Assembly (NCBI GenBank): GCA_023664605.1
Contig: JAMPFF010000021.1
Location: 1-45,146 of the forward strand
DNA: 45,146 nt
Origin: Clostridium sp.
Lineage (GTDB): Bacteria > Bacillota > Clostridia > Lachnospirales > Lachnospiraceae
Direction: 5' to 3'
The notes below the pieces were generated by a model. That model worked only from the letters and a program-made list of their open reading frames with translations, ran no database searches and had not been told where the DNA came from. The position numbers were made by a program, and so were the translations under genes. Positions 17,316-25,566 of this stretch are shown here, one piece after another (the stretch's first letter is position 1; each line of letters opens with the position of its first letter).

Positions 17316-18011
17316 ATGAGTAAGGTAGAGGGATACGGCGCGTATCAGAATTATTACAACAACACGGTAAAGAATAACACAGCCAAAAAGGCGAAAGACA
17401 CAGACAAAACCGATAAGACGCAGAAGAAAGAATCCAATGTGCAGTTGAGCAAAGCGGCAAAAAAACTGCTGGAGGAATTAAAGAAGAATTATAAAAATAT
17501 GGATTTTATCGTTGCCGATTATGAGAGCGATGAAGAAGCTGCTTCCTACTTATCCAGAGGAACGAAAGAGTACAGTGTATTAATCGACCCGGAGACGTTG
17601 GAAGAAATGGCGGCGGATGAGGATACCAAGGCAAAATATACGGGTATTCTGGAAGACGCGGTAGGACAGCTTAAGGATATGGAGAGCCAGCTTGGAGATA
17701 AGAAAGATGACGTAACGCATATGGGCGTCTCCATTGGCAAGGATGGCCAGGTTTCCTATTTTGCCGAATTGGAAAAGGCAGGGGAAAGACAGCGTGAATT
17801 TGTAGAAAGAACCAGAGAAAGCAAGAAAGAAGAAAGAGCGGCACAGGCCAAGAAAGCGGAAGAAAAAGCGGCCGGTGAGCGTACAAAGAAAACCAGAGTG
17901 GAAGCCGATTCCGTAGAAGAGCTTTTGGATAAAATAAAAGCGGTAGACTGGGATAAGGTAAAATCGGAGCAAAAGGCGACAACCGGTTCCAGATTTGATT
18001 TCACAATCTAA
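17316..18011 (+). CDS. DUF6033-like protein, possible sigma-D regulon member
   Basis: 231 aa soluble protein. The N terminus (SKVEGYGAYQNYYNNTV) and overall layout are what I recall of DUF6033 proteins of Lachnospiraceae. A central folded part runs about 45-140, followed by a long Lys/Glu/Ala-rich helix (about 150-195) and a C-terminal helical end. No signal peptide or TM segment is present. The ATG has a strong AAAGGAGG site at 17301-17308. A sigma-D-like promoter upstream suggests it is made with late flagellar proteins. The molecular function is unknown. Confidence 0.75.
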   Translation: MSKVEGYGAYQNYYNNTVKNNTAKKAKDTDKTDKTQKKESNVQLSKAAKKLLEELKKNYKNMDFIVADYESDEEAASYLSRGTKEYSVLIDPETLEEMAADEDTKAKYTGILEDAVGQLKDMESQLGDKKDDVTHMGVSIGKDGQVSYFAELEKAGERQREFVERTRESKKEERAAQAKKAEEKAAGERTKKTRVEADSVEELLDKIKAVDWDKVKSEQKATTGSRFDFTI

Positions 18012-18058
18012 ATGCTTTCCTGTCTCGAAAATATGCAGACATAAAGGAAATGAGGAAA

Positions 18059-19675
18059 ATGGATAAAACGATAACGCAGGCACAACCTGAAAGTCAGGGA
18101 ATTTTGCGGAACAAATATTATTTGTATCTGACGGAATTTTTCGCGGGTATGTCTGTTATGGCAGTAGAACTTGGCGCAAGTAGGCTTCTTGCGCCATATT
18201 TCAGTTCGTCTCAAATTGTATGGACGATTATTATCGGAACGATAATGATAGCCATGGCGCTTGGCAATATATGGGGCGGACGCAGCGCGGATAAAGACCC
18301 CAACCCGGATAAACTTTATATCCGGATTGTAATTGCGGCGATATGGATTGCGGCGATTCCGGTATTGGGCAAATACATTATCATTGCCATTTCGGCCGCG
18401 CTTGTTTTTACCATCAGCAATAACTTTTTAATCTGTGCGGCGTTTCTTGCCTGCATGATTATTTTTGTGTTCCCGCTGTTTTTGTTAGGAACGGTAACGC
18501 CGTCTTTGGTAAAATATACGGTAAACAGCCTGGATGAGAGCGGCAGGACGGTAGGGTCGCTTGGCGCGTTTAATACGATAGGCAGTATCATCGGAACTTT
18601 TGTGCCGACATTTGTTACGATTCCGGCGGTAGGCACTTCCGCTACGTTTTTGATATTTGCGGGAATTTTACTGCTGCTTGCCCTGATTTACTTTGTCAGT
18701 ATGAAAAGAAAAAAGAAACAGTGCGCTGCCGCGCTTATCCTGTTTGCGCTATGCTGTATATCGGGCGCGTCCTCGGATTTTGCTTTCTGGGAAAGCAATT
18801 TGCTCTATGAGGGCGAATCCATCTATAATTATTTACAGGTAAAGGAAACGGATGACAGCGTTATTTTATCTACAAACGTATTGTTCGGCGTCCAGTCCAT
18901 TATGAAAAAGGACGGCGGCGCAACGGGCATGTATTACGACTATGCCATGGCGGCTCCCGTGATGGCGGGCAAAACGGACGGGGATATTCTGATTTTGGGA
19001 ATGGGAACCGGCACATATGCCAAGCAGTGCAGCCGTTATTATGGAACGACTTCCATAGAGGGCGTGGAAATTGATGAAAAGATTACGGATTTGGCGGGGC
19101 GGTATTTTGAACTGCCGGATTCCGTTACGGTCACGACTTATGACGGACGCAGTTTTTTGGAGGCGGTTCCTAAAACTTATGATGTGATTATGGTGGACGC
19201 CTATCAGGATATCACGATTCCGTTTCAGATGTCTTCCGTTGAATTTTTTACGCTTGTAAAAAAACACCTGAACGAGAACGGCGTTATGGTGGTCAATATG
19301 AATATGCACACGGATACGGAGGGCAATATCAACGAATATCTCTCCGATACCATAGCATCTGTTTTTGATTATGTTTATACGGTGGACGTATGGGGTTCCA
19401 CCAACAGGGAACTTTTTGCCACGCAAAATCCCTCGCTTATGGCTGACTTTGAGGCCGGAAGAGAAAAGATAGAAGACGCTGAACTGCAGACGATGCTGGC
19501 CAAGACGGCGGATGGCATTATGCCATATGAAAAAGGCGCATATCTTCTAACGGACGATAAAGCTCCGGTGGAACTATTGGGGATGCAGGTTATCGACGAT
19601 TTGATTCAGACGGAACTTGTCTATTATAAAAGAATCTTTAAGGAAGAGGGCATCAAAGGCCTGCTTGGCGAATAA
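18059..19675 (+). CDS. fused membrane protein / spermidine-synthase-like methyltransferase-fold protein
   Basis: 538 aa from ATG 18059; an ATG three codons upstream is possible, but its AGGA lies only one base away. The N-terminal half (about 20-235) has several transmembrane helices, including LTEFFAGMSVMAVELGASRL, a segment common in spermidine-synthase-family membrane fusions. The C-terminal half is a Rossmann-like spermidine synthase domain with LGMGTGTYAKQC, VEIDEKITDLA, a DGRSFLEA motif and VIMVDAYQD. Polyamine synthase activity is not assured, because many fused members have unknown substrates. It lies between the DUF6033 and rubrerythrin genes. Confidence 0.8.
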   Translation: MDKTITQAQPESQGILRNKYYLYLTEFFAGMSVMAVELGASRLLAPYFSSSQIVWTIIIGTIMIAMALGNIWGGRSADKDPNPDKLYIRIVIAAIWIAAIPVLGKYIIIAISAALVFTISNNFLICAAFLACMIIFVFPLFLLGTVTPSLVKYTVNSLDESGRTVGSLGAFNTIGSIIGTFVPTFVTIPAVGTSATFLIFAGILLLLALIYFVSMKRKKKQCAAALILFALCCISGASSDFAFWESNLLYEGESIYNYLQVKETDDSVILSTNVLFGVQSIMKKDGGATGMYYDYAMAAPVMAGKTDGDILILGMGTGTYAKQCSRYYGTTSIEGVEIDEKITDLAGRYFELPDSVTVTTYDGRSFLEAVPKTYDVIMVDAYQDITIPFQMSSVEFFTLVKKHLNENGVMVVNMNMHTDTEGNINEYLSDTIASVFDYVYTVDVWGSTNRELFATQNPSLMADFEAGREKIEDAELQTMLAKTADGIMPYEKGAYLLTDDKAPVELLGMQVIDDLIQTELVYYKRIFKEEGIKGLLGE

Positions 19676-19740
19676 AAGCTTTATTTCCGGGGAAAATAGG
19701 TAAGAGAAATTTCTCCAAAAACCCGGAAAGGAGCAAAGTG

Positions 19741-20343
19741 ATGGATTTTAAAAGCAGTGAAACAAAAACGAACCTGATGCGCGCTTTTGCAGGCGAAAGT
19801 CAGGCGAGAAACCGTTATACGATTGCCGCAGGACAGGCTAGGGAAGAAAAACTGTATGTGATAGAGGCGGTTTTTCGGTTTACCGCCGAGCAGGAAAGAG
19901 AACATGCGGAGGTATTTTATAAATATTTAAACGAGATGGCGGGGGAAAATATTGCGATTGAAGGCGCATACCCGGTGGATATCTCGAAAGATGCGGCCGT
20001 GCTTTTGCGTATGGCGCAGCATAATGAATATGAAGAACATGATGATGTGTACCGTAATTTTGCAAGAAAGGCGGATGAGGAGGGTTTCTCTCATATAGCC
20101 GATTCTTTCAGGCAGATTGCCGAAATCGAAAAAATCCACGGAAACAGATTTGGAAAGTTCGCCGAATGGCTGGAAGAGGGTAAACTTTTTGCATCGGATA
20201 TTGAGTGCGCATGGATGTGTATGGAATGCGGACATATTTACCGGGGAACGCAGGTTCCGCCGGTCTGCCCGGTCTGCCACAGCGACAGAGGTTATTTTAT
20301 CCGTTTGGAGCTTGCTCCTTATACGGGAGAGTGCTGTATGTAA
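19741..20343 (+). CDS. rubrerythrin (non-heme diiron peroxidase)
   Basis: 200 aa. The N-terminal ferritin-like diiron domain has [12 protein letters not shown] and the ExxxH-type EQEREHAEVFYKYL; a second Glu/His set lies in QIAEIEKIHGNRF. The C-terminal rubredoxin-like domain binds iron with MCMECGHIY and PPVCPVCHS. Such proteins reduce hydrogen peroxide in anaerobes. ATG at 19741 follows AAGGAG by seven bases; a GTG one codon before is less well placed. No PerR-like box is seen upstream, unlike the second rubrerythrin at 41829. A strong terminator follows. Confidence 0.93.
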   Translation: MDFKSSETKTNLMRAFAGESQARNRYTIAAGQAREEKLYVIEAVFRFTAEQEREHAEVFYKYLNEMAGENIAIEGAYPVDISKDAAVLLRMAQHNEYEEHDDVYRNFARKADEEGFSHIADSFRQIAEIEKIHGNRFGKFAEWLEEGKLFASDIECAWMCMECGHIYRGTQVPPVCPVCHSDRGYFIRLELAPYTGECCM

Positions 20344-20350
20344 AGGGTTT

Positions 20351-20383
20351 GGAACTGTCCGGCGGGGCAGTTCCATTTTTTTT
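20351..20383 (+). terminator. Rho-independent terminator after the first rubrerythrin
   Basis: GGAACTGTCC (20351-20360) pairs with GGGCAGTTCC (20365-20374), ten pairs including one G-U, with a four-base GGCG loop, followed by a run of eight T (20376-20383). This is a clear end to the transcript carrying the tsf-to-rubrerythrin group. Confidence 0.9.
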
Positions 20384-20400
20384 CATAACGTTTTTAATAA

Positions 20401-20435
20401 AATTACTTTTCGTAATTCGTAAGATGTGTTATTAT
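20401..20435 (+). promoter_or_regulatory. weak promoter and palindrome upstream of the deacetylase gene
   Basis: Just after the terminator lies the palindrome AATTAC, five bases, GTAATT (20401-20417). A possible -10 TATTAT at 20430-20435 has a poor -35 (TTTTCG, 20407-20412) 17 bases before it. A promoter is expected here because transcription ends upstream, but the match is weak. Confidence 0.3.
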
Positions 20436-20475
20436 TAATAAGGAATGTTGAAAAATAACTAAGGAGCCGATGAAG

Positions 20476-21450
20476 ATGGACAAGGCAGAGATGGAAGAGC
20501 GGCTGGCGAGACAGAAGCGTATCCGCTTTTTAAAAAAGGTAATCATCTTCGTCCTCGTTATGGCAATATTGATTCCCACGGCATTATCTGTTATTCTGGG
20601 AGTACAGCTTCATATTGTAAAGAAAGAACTGAAAGAGTTACGGGAACAGGCAGTGGAAACAGCCGTTATGTATCCTGTAGAGGCTTTGGAGGAAACAGAC
20701 GCCGATGCAGAAGGAGGAGAAGACACAGACCTGTATACGGCGGACGGTGTGAATGTGTCCAGACGTGACAATGCAAAGACACCGGGCGATAATACGGCCG
20801 CACAGCCCGCAGAAGACGGAAGCGTCCGTCAGGTGTATCTGACGTTTGATGACGGGCCGAGCAGTAATACGAACAGGATTCTGGATATTCTTGCGCAGTA
20901 TGATGTGAAAGCGACTTTCTTTGTCGTAGGAAAGGAAGAGGAAGAATATCAGGCGTTATACAAAAGAATCGTAGAAGAGGGGCATACGCTGGCGATGCAC
21001 TCCTACAGCCATAAATATGATGAGATATACGAGTCGGTGGAAAGTTATGCCGCAGATTTGAGTAAGTTACAGGAATTTTTGTATGAGACAACCGGGGTGT
21101 GGTGCAGATATTGCAGATTCCCGGGAGGAAGCAGCAATACGGTCAGCAGGGTGGATATGCATGAACTGATTGCCTATCTGGACGAGCAGGATATTACTTA
21201 TTTTGATTGGAACGTATCTTCGGGAGACGCTTCCAACAGTTATATCAGTACGGACGCAATCCTGCGTAACTGCATGTCGAACCTTGCGCAATATCATGAA
21301 AGTATTATTTTGATGCACGACGCATCAAATAAAAATACTACGGTAGAAGCCCTGCCGACGCTGATAGAGCGTATTCAGGCAATGGAAGATACCGTTATCG
21401 TTCCTATCACGGAAGATACGGAACCGATACAACATATCAGTAATGACTAA
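20476..21450 (+). CDS. membrane-anchored polysaccharide deacetylase (PgdA-like)
   Basis: 324 aa. A single N-terminal TM helix (about 20-42) anchors an extracellular carbohydrate esterase 4 (NodB) domain (about 115-300). Metal and catalytic motifs are present: LTFDDGPSS, the HSYSH zinc-binding pair, and RFPGGS. A C-terminal ILMHDAS motif also fits. It likely removes acetyl groups from peptidoglycan N-acetylglucosamine. ATG at 20476 lies nine bases after AAGGAG; an ATG two codons earlier is only three bases away. The bactofilin gene follows directly, hinting that both act on the cell wall. Confidence 0.9.
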   Translation: MDKAEMEERLARQKRIRFLKKVIIFVLVMAILIPTALSVILGVQLHIVKKELKELREQAVETAVMYPVEALEETDADAEGGEDTDLYTADGVNVSRRDNAKTPGDNTAAQPAEDGSVRQVYLTFDDGPSSNTNRILDILAQYDVKATFFVVGKEEEEYQALYKRIVEEGHTLAMHSYSHKYDEIYESVESYAADLSKLQEFLYETTGVWCRYCRFPGGSSNTVSRVDMHELIAYLDEQDITYFDWNVSSGDASNSYISTDAILRNCMSNLAQYHESIILMHDASNKNTTVEALPTLIERIQAMEDTVIVPITEDTEPIQHISND

Positions 21451-21468
21451 AGAATGGAGGATTATAGA

Positions 21469-22446
21469 ATGGGATTTTTTTCAGATTTAAAGGATGATTT
21501 ATCCCAGGCGGTAAATGAACTGATGCCGGAAGAGGAATTGCAGGAAGCCTTAAGCGATGAACAGTTGCAGGCGCTTCTTGAATCAGAAGAAAAGGCGAAA
21601 GAAGTAAAGAAGCCTAAAGCGGAGCTGAAACCGGAAATGGAAATGCCCACATCGGATGATTTAAGCGATATGCTTGATAAGATGGAAGCAATTTCCAATG
21701 AAAGCGCGCAGGCGGAGCCGGTATTCGACGAGCCTGTGGCAGAAGAGCCTGTTATGGAGGCACAGATGCCGGTGACGGAAGAAGCAGAAATGGTTATTCC
21801 GCAAGAACCGGAAGTATTGGCAGCGCCGGAAATCATGGAGCCGGAAACGGCAATACCGGAAATGCCGGAAGAAGTATCAGAAGAAACAGAAATACCGCAG
21901 CAGGATAAAGAAAGGAATGAAGAAAAAATGGAAATGCAGGAAAAAACAGCAGTAGATGAAACAGCAGTTGTAACAGAAGGAATGACTATCGTAGGCGATA
22001 TCACCTCCGGCGGTTCTTTGGAACTTATCGGCGGTGTGACAGGTAATATTGATATTCTTGGCAAACTGAATGTAACAGGTTCTATTCAGGGTAACTCCAA
22101 GGCGGCGGAGATTTTTGCAGAGGGAGCCAGAATCAACGGTGAAATCAACAGCGGCGGCAGCGTAAAGATTGGACAGAGTTCCGTTGTTATCGGTAATATT
22201 TATGCAAACAGCGCAGTTATCGCAGGCGCGGTAAAGGGCGATATCGACGTACACGGACCGGTTGTACTGGATACATCCGCTATTGTGATGGGCAATATCA
22301 AATCCAAATCCGTACAGATTAATAACGGCGCGGTTATCGAGGGTATGTGTTCCCAGTGCTATGCAGACGTCAATCCGACATCTTTCTTTGAAGAAATCAA
22401 GAAGAGTAAAGAAAGCAAGGAAAAGGATAAAGCAAAGGCAAAATAA
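21469..22446 (+). CDS. bactofilin (polymer-forming cytoskeletal protein)
   Basis: 325 aa. The N-terminal part (about 1-165) is acidic and rich in Glu/Pro/Met and probably disordered; the C-terminal about 115 residues form the bactofilin beta-helix, with the start VTEGMTIVGDITSGGSLELI and repeated turns such as GEINSGGSVKIG and GNIYANSAVIAG. Bactofilins self-assemble into membrane-associated filaments that place cell-wall enzymes, stalks or flagella. The long N-terminal extension is unusual, since many bactofilins are under 200 aa. ATG at 21469 follows TGGAGG by eight bases. Confidence 0.88.
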   Translation: MGFFSDLKDDLSQAVNELMPEEELQEALSDEQLQALLESEEKAKEVKKPKAELKPEMEMPTSDDLSDMLDKMEAISNESAQAEPVFDEPVAEEPVMEAQMPVTEEAEMVIPQEPEVLAAPEIMEPETAIPEMPEEVSEETEIPQQDKERNEEKMEMQEKTAVDETAVVTEGMTIVGDITSGGSLELIGGVTGNIDILGKLNVTGSIQGNSKAAEIFAEGARINGEINSGGSVKIGQSSVVIGNIYANSAVIAGAVKGDIDVHGPVVLDTSAIVMGNIKSKSVQINNGAVIEGMCSQCYADVNPTSFFEEIKKSKESKEKDKAKAK

Positions 22447-22490
22447 TCCTCAAAATTTAATAATAGCATATTGACAGGAGAGTATGGAAA

Positions 22491-23186
22491 ATGCGGCGTA
22501 TTCTACTTAAATTAAGCGGAGAGGCATTAGCGGGAGAAAAAAAGACCGGATTTCATGAAGAGACGGTACGCGAGGTTGCCTTACAGGTAAAACAGCTTGT
22601 AGACGACGGTATTCAGGTCGGTATTGTAATCGGAGGCGGAAATTTCTGGCGCGGACGTTCGAGCGAAAACATCGACAGGACGAAAGCAGACCAGATTGGT
22701 ATGCTGGCAACGATTATGAACTGTATTTACGTATCGGAGATTTTTCGTTCCGTGGGCATGATGACGAGCGTTTTGACTCCATTTGAGTGTGGTTCTTTTA
22801 CGAAACTGTTTTCTAAAGACAGGGCGAATAAATATTTTGCAAAGAACATGGTTGTCTTTTTTGCGGGTGGTACGGGGCATCCATATTTCTCAACGGATAC
22901 GGGCGTTGTGTTGCGCGCGGTTGAGGTGGACGCGGATGTTATTTTACTTGCGAAAGCGGTAGACGGCGTCTATGATGATGACCCGCACACCAATCCGGCG
23001 GCCCAAAAATATGATGAGATATCCATAGGCGAGGTCATTGAAAAAAATCTTCAAGTGGTGGATATGACGGCGTCCATTCTGGCAAGAGACAATAAGATGC
23101 CGATGTGGGTATTCGGACTGAATGAAAAAGACAGCATTGTGAATGCGGTAAAAGGGAAATTCAGCGGAACCAAGGTAGTCGTATAA
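22491..23186 (+). CDS. pyrH: UMP kinase
   Basis: 231 aa, normal length. It phosphorylates UMP to UDP for pyrimidine nucleotide synthesis. Family motifs are ILLKLSGEAL at the N terminus, VIGGGNFWRG, DQIGMLATIMN, GTGHPYFSTDT and the KAVDGVYDDDP loop. ATG at 22491 follows ACAGGAGAG. In many Firmicutes pyrH follows tsf directly; here a six-gene insert lies between them. Confidence 0.97.
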   Translation: MRRILLKLSGEALAGEKKTGFHEETVREVALQVKQLVDDGIQVGIVIGGGNFWRGRSSENIDRTKADQIGMLATIMNCIYVSEIFRSVGMMTSVLTPFECGSFTKLFSKDRANKYFAKNMVVFFAGGTGHPYFSTDTGVVLRAVEVDADVILLAKAVDGVYDDDPHTNPAAQKYDEISIGEVIEKNLQVVDMTASILARDNKMPMWVFGLNEKDSIVNAVKGKFSGTKVVV

Positions 23187-23191
23187 AAAAA

Positions 23192-23265
23192 CCAAGCCTG
23201 GCGGCTTGCGTTCCAAGAATTTACATAGTAAATTCTTGCTGGCTACGGTAGAGCATTTCACTTGG
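23192..23265 (+). other. structured spacer between pyrH and frr
   Basis: A perfect 11-pair hairpin with a three-base loop (23214-23224 with 23228-23238) sits inside an outer CCAAG (23192-23196) / CTTGG (23261-23265) pairing, and a small AAGCC/GGCTT hairpin occurs near 23194-23207. There is no T run after the main stem, so it is not an obvious terminator. It could be an RNA element acting on frr or a small palindromic repeat. Confidence 0.5.
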
Positions 23266-23287
23266 GAGAGGAAGGTATATAGTAAAG

Positions 23288-23839
23288 ATGGATGACAGGT
23301 TAAAACCATATGATGAGAAAATGAAAAAGGCATATGATTTTTTGGTGTCGGATTTGGGAACGATTCGCGCGGGACGTGCCAATCCCCATGTACTGGACCG
23401 GATTAAGGTGGACTATTACGGAACGCCGACACCGATTCAGCAGGTTGGTAACATTACGGTTCCCGACCCGAGAATGATTCAGATTGCTCCGTGGGAAAAG
23501 ACACTGATTAAAGAAATCGAAAAAGCAATCATGACGTCCGACCTTGGCATCACACCGAGTAACGACGGCGCCGTAGTCCGTCTGGTATTTCCGGAGCTGA
23601 CTGAGGAGCGCAGAAAAGAACTCGTGAAAGATATCAAGAAAAAGGGCGAAGAGAATAAGGTCGCGGTCAGAAATGCAAGGCGCGACGGTATGGACGCTTT
23701 TAAAAAGCTTGCCAAGGAAGAGGTTTCAGAGGATGAAATCAAGGAGTTGGGCGAGCAGTTACAGAAGCTGACGGATAAGTATATCAAAGATGTTGATAAG
23801 TTAGTGGAAGAAAAATCAAAAGAGATTATGACGGTATAG
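23288..23839 (+). CDS. frr: ribosome recycling factor
   Basis: 183 aa. RRF, with EF-G, splits the post-termination ribosome. Signatures include LGTIRAGRANPHVLDRIKVD, the YYGTPTPIQQVGNI motif and the VRNARRDG motif. The C-terminal long helical bundle is intact. It lies about 100 bases after pyrH behind a structured spacer and is followed by a strong terminator. Confidence 0.97.
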   Translation: MDDRLKPYDEKMKKAYDFLVSDLGTIRAGRANPHVLDRIKVDYYGTPTPIQQVGNITVPDPRMIQIAPWEKTLIKEIEKAIMTSDLGITPSNDGAVVRLVFPELTEERRKELVKDIKKKGEENKVAVRNARRDGMDAFKKLAKEEVSEDEIKELGEQLQKLTDKYIKDVDKLVEEKSKEIMTV

Positions 23840-23858
23840 GTATCACATAAGGAATGAT

Positions 23859-23899
23859 AAGGGGGATTGTAGAGTAAGGGTTACTCTACATCCCTTTTT
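23859..23899 (+). terminator. Rho-independent terminator between frr and uppS
   Basis: GTAGAGTAA (23869-23877) pairs with TTACTCTAC (23881-23889) around a GGG loop; the helix extends through GGGAT/ATCCC with one bulged T and then runs into five T (23894-23898). It should end or attenuate transcription from pyrH-frr before uppS. Confidence 0.85.
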
Positions 23900-23917
23900 G
23901 CAGGCTGAGAGAAAGGC

Positions 23918-24637
23918 ATGGTTATTAAAATGACAATACCGAATCATGTAGCGATTATTTTAGATGGTAACGGCAGATGGGCGACAAGTAAGGGAATGCC
24001 GAGAAATTACGGACATGCGCAGGGAGCTAAAACGGTGGAGGTTATCTGTGAAGAAGCTTACCGGATGGGCATACAGTATTTGACGGTTTATGCATTTTCC
24101 ACGGAGAACTGGAGCAGACCGCAGGATGAAGTGGATGCCTTAATGAAGCTTTTACGGGGCTATATGAAGACCTGCTTGAAAACGGCGGCGAAAAATAATA
24201 TGTGTGTCCGTGTTATTGGCGATAAGACGGGGTTGGATGACGATATCAGGGAGCGTATTGCGCAGTTGGAAGAAGCTACGGTTGGTAATACGGGGCTGCA
24301 TTTCCAGATTGCCTTAAATTACGGCGGCAGAGACGAGATTGTGCGCGCGTTTCGGACTTTGATGGATAAGGTCGAGGAGGGCGTTTTGAAAAAAGAGGAT
24401 ATCACGGAGCAGATAATTAGCGATACGCTGGATACGCGCGGGATTCCGGAGCCGGACCTTTTAATCCGTACTTGTAACGAGCAGCGTATTTCCAACTTTT
24501 TGCTATGGCAGCTCGCTTATACGGAATTTTATTTTACGGAAGTTGCGTGGCCGGATTTTTCCAAGGAAGAATTGGAAAGGGCTATTGAGGCATATAATAA
24601 GAGAGACAGAAAGTATGGCATGATAAGCGAAGGATAA
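23918..24637 (+). CDS. uppS: undecaprenyl diphosphate synthase (isoprenyl transferase)
   Basis: 239 aa, normal length. It condenses isopentenyl diphosphate onto farnesyl diphosphate to make the C55 lipid carrier for cell-wall synthesis. The catalytic Asp is in HVAIILDGNGRWA; the YAFSTENWSRP motif and the C-terminal EQRISNFLLWQ motif are present. The usually conserved RTSGE before the last motif reads RTCNE here. ATG 23918 is very close to its AAAGG; ATG 23930, four codons in, is an alternative start. It begins the lipid block uppS-cdsA-dxr-rseP. Confidence 0.95.
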   Translation: MVIKMTIPNHVAIILDGNGRWATSKGMPRNYGHAQGAKTVEVICEEAYRMGIQYLTVYAFSTENWSRPQDEVDALMKLLRGYMKTCLKTAAKNNMCVRVIGDKTGLDDDIRERIAQLEEATVGNTGLHFQIALNYGGRDEIVRAFRTLMDKVEEGVLKKEDITEQIISDTLDTRGIPEPDLLIRTCNEQRISNFLLWQLAYTEFYFTEVAWPDFSKEELERAIEAYNKRDRKYGMISEG

Positions 24638-24670
24638 GACGGATAGAAAAACGGAAAGGTTTGATTGATT

Positions 24671-25534
24671 ATGTTTCGTACAAGATTACTCAGCGGCATT
24701 GTATTGGTGATTCTTGCTTTTGCTGTCATATGGGCGGGCGGTCCGGTGATGGCGGCGGTGTTATGCCTCATATCCATGATTGCCTACAGCGAATTGACAA
24801 AGGCAACAGGCGTGCATACGCAGGACGTTAAGGTGAACCATTTGGAGTGGCAGGGGCTTTGCGCCATTGTCATTTATTATGTCCTGTTATATTATGTGCT
24901 GGATAAGTCGGCAGATAACAGGTGGCTTGTGTACTGTATCGTTGCCTTTGTACCGATAGTGGCTTTTTTGGCCTTTCTGTTTCATTATGTATTTTCTTTT
25001 CCCACATATAAGGCGGAGCAGGTGATGGCGGCGTTTTTTTCACTTATCTATGCGCCGGTATTATTGTCGTTTCTGTATATTATCAGAGAGGGGTGGAGCC
25101 AGGGATTTTATTTGGTATGGCTTGTCTTTTTATGTTCTTGGGGAAGCGATACCTGCGCGTATTGTGTGGGGGTTTTGTTTGGAAAACATAAGATGACGCC
25201 GGTATTAAGCCCGAAAAAGTCCGTTGAGGGTGCGATTGGCGGCGTTGTCGGCGCGGCGGTTTTATTCGGTTTGTATACGCAGTTTGTTATCAATCCCGTT
25301 TCGACGGATGTAGGGCGGCTTAGCTGGGTCGGTTCGATGGCGCTTGGCGCAGTCGGCGCGCTGGTTTCCATGGTCGGCGACTTGGCGGCGTCGGCAGTGA
25401 AAAGAGACCATGATATCAAGGATTACGGGAAACTGATACCGGGACATGGCGGCATTATGGATAGGTTTGACAGTATGATTGTGGCCGCGCCTCTTATTTT
25501 CTGGGGATTGGTACTCATATCGATTGCACCGTAA
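24671..25534 (+). CDS. cdsA: phosphatidate cytidylyltransferase (CDP-diglyceride synthase)
   Basis: 287 aa integral membrane enzyme making CDP-diacylglycerol for phospholipid synthesis. Several TM helices are visible throughout. The family signature is near the C terminus: SAVKRDHDIKDYGKLIPGHG, then GIMDRFDS. ATG at 24671 lies 11 bases after GGAAAGG, while an in-frame TTG at 24665 is five bases after it, so the true start may be two codons earlier. Confidence 0.95.
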   Translation: MFRTRLLSGIVLVILAFAVIWAGGPVMAAVLCLISMIAYSELTKATGVHTQDVKVNHLEWQGLCAIVIYYVLLYYVLDKSADNRWLVYCIVAFVPIVAFLAFLFHYVFSFPTYKAEQVMAAFFSLIYAPVLLSFLYIIREGWSQGFYLVWLVFLCSWGSDTCAYCVGVLFGKHKMTPVLSPKKSVEGAIGGVVGAAVLFGLYTQFVINPVSTDVGRLSWVGSMALGAVGALVSMVGDLAASAVKRDHDIKDYGKLIPGHGGIMDRFDSMIVAAPLIFWGLVLISIAP

Positions 25535-25566
25535 GCGTTAGGATATAGGAAAGGTACGGCAAAAGC

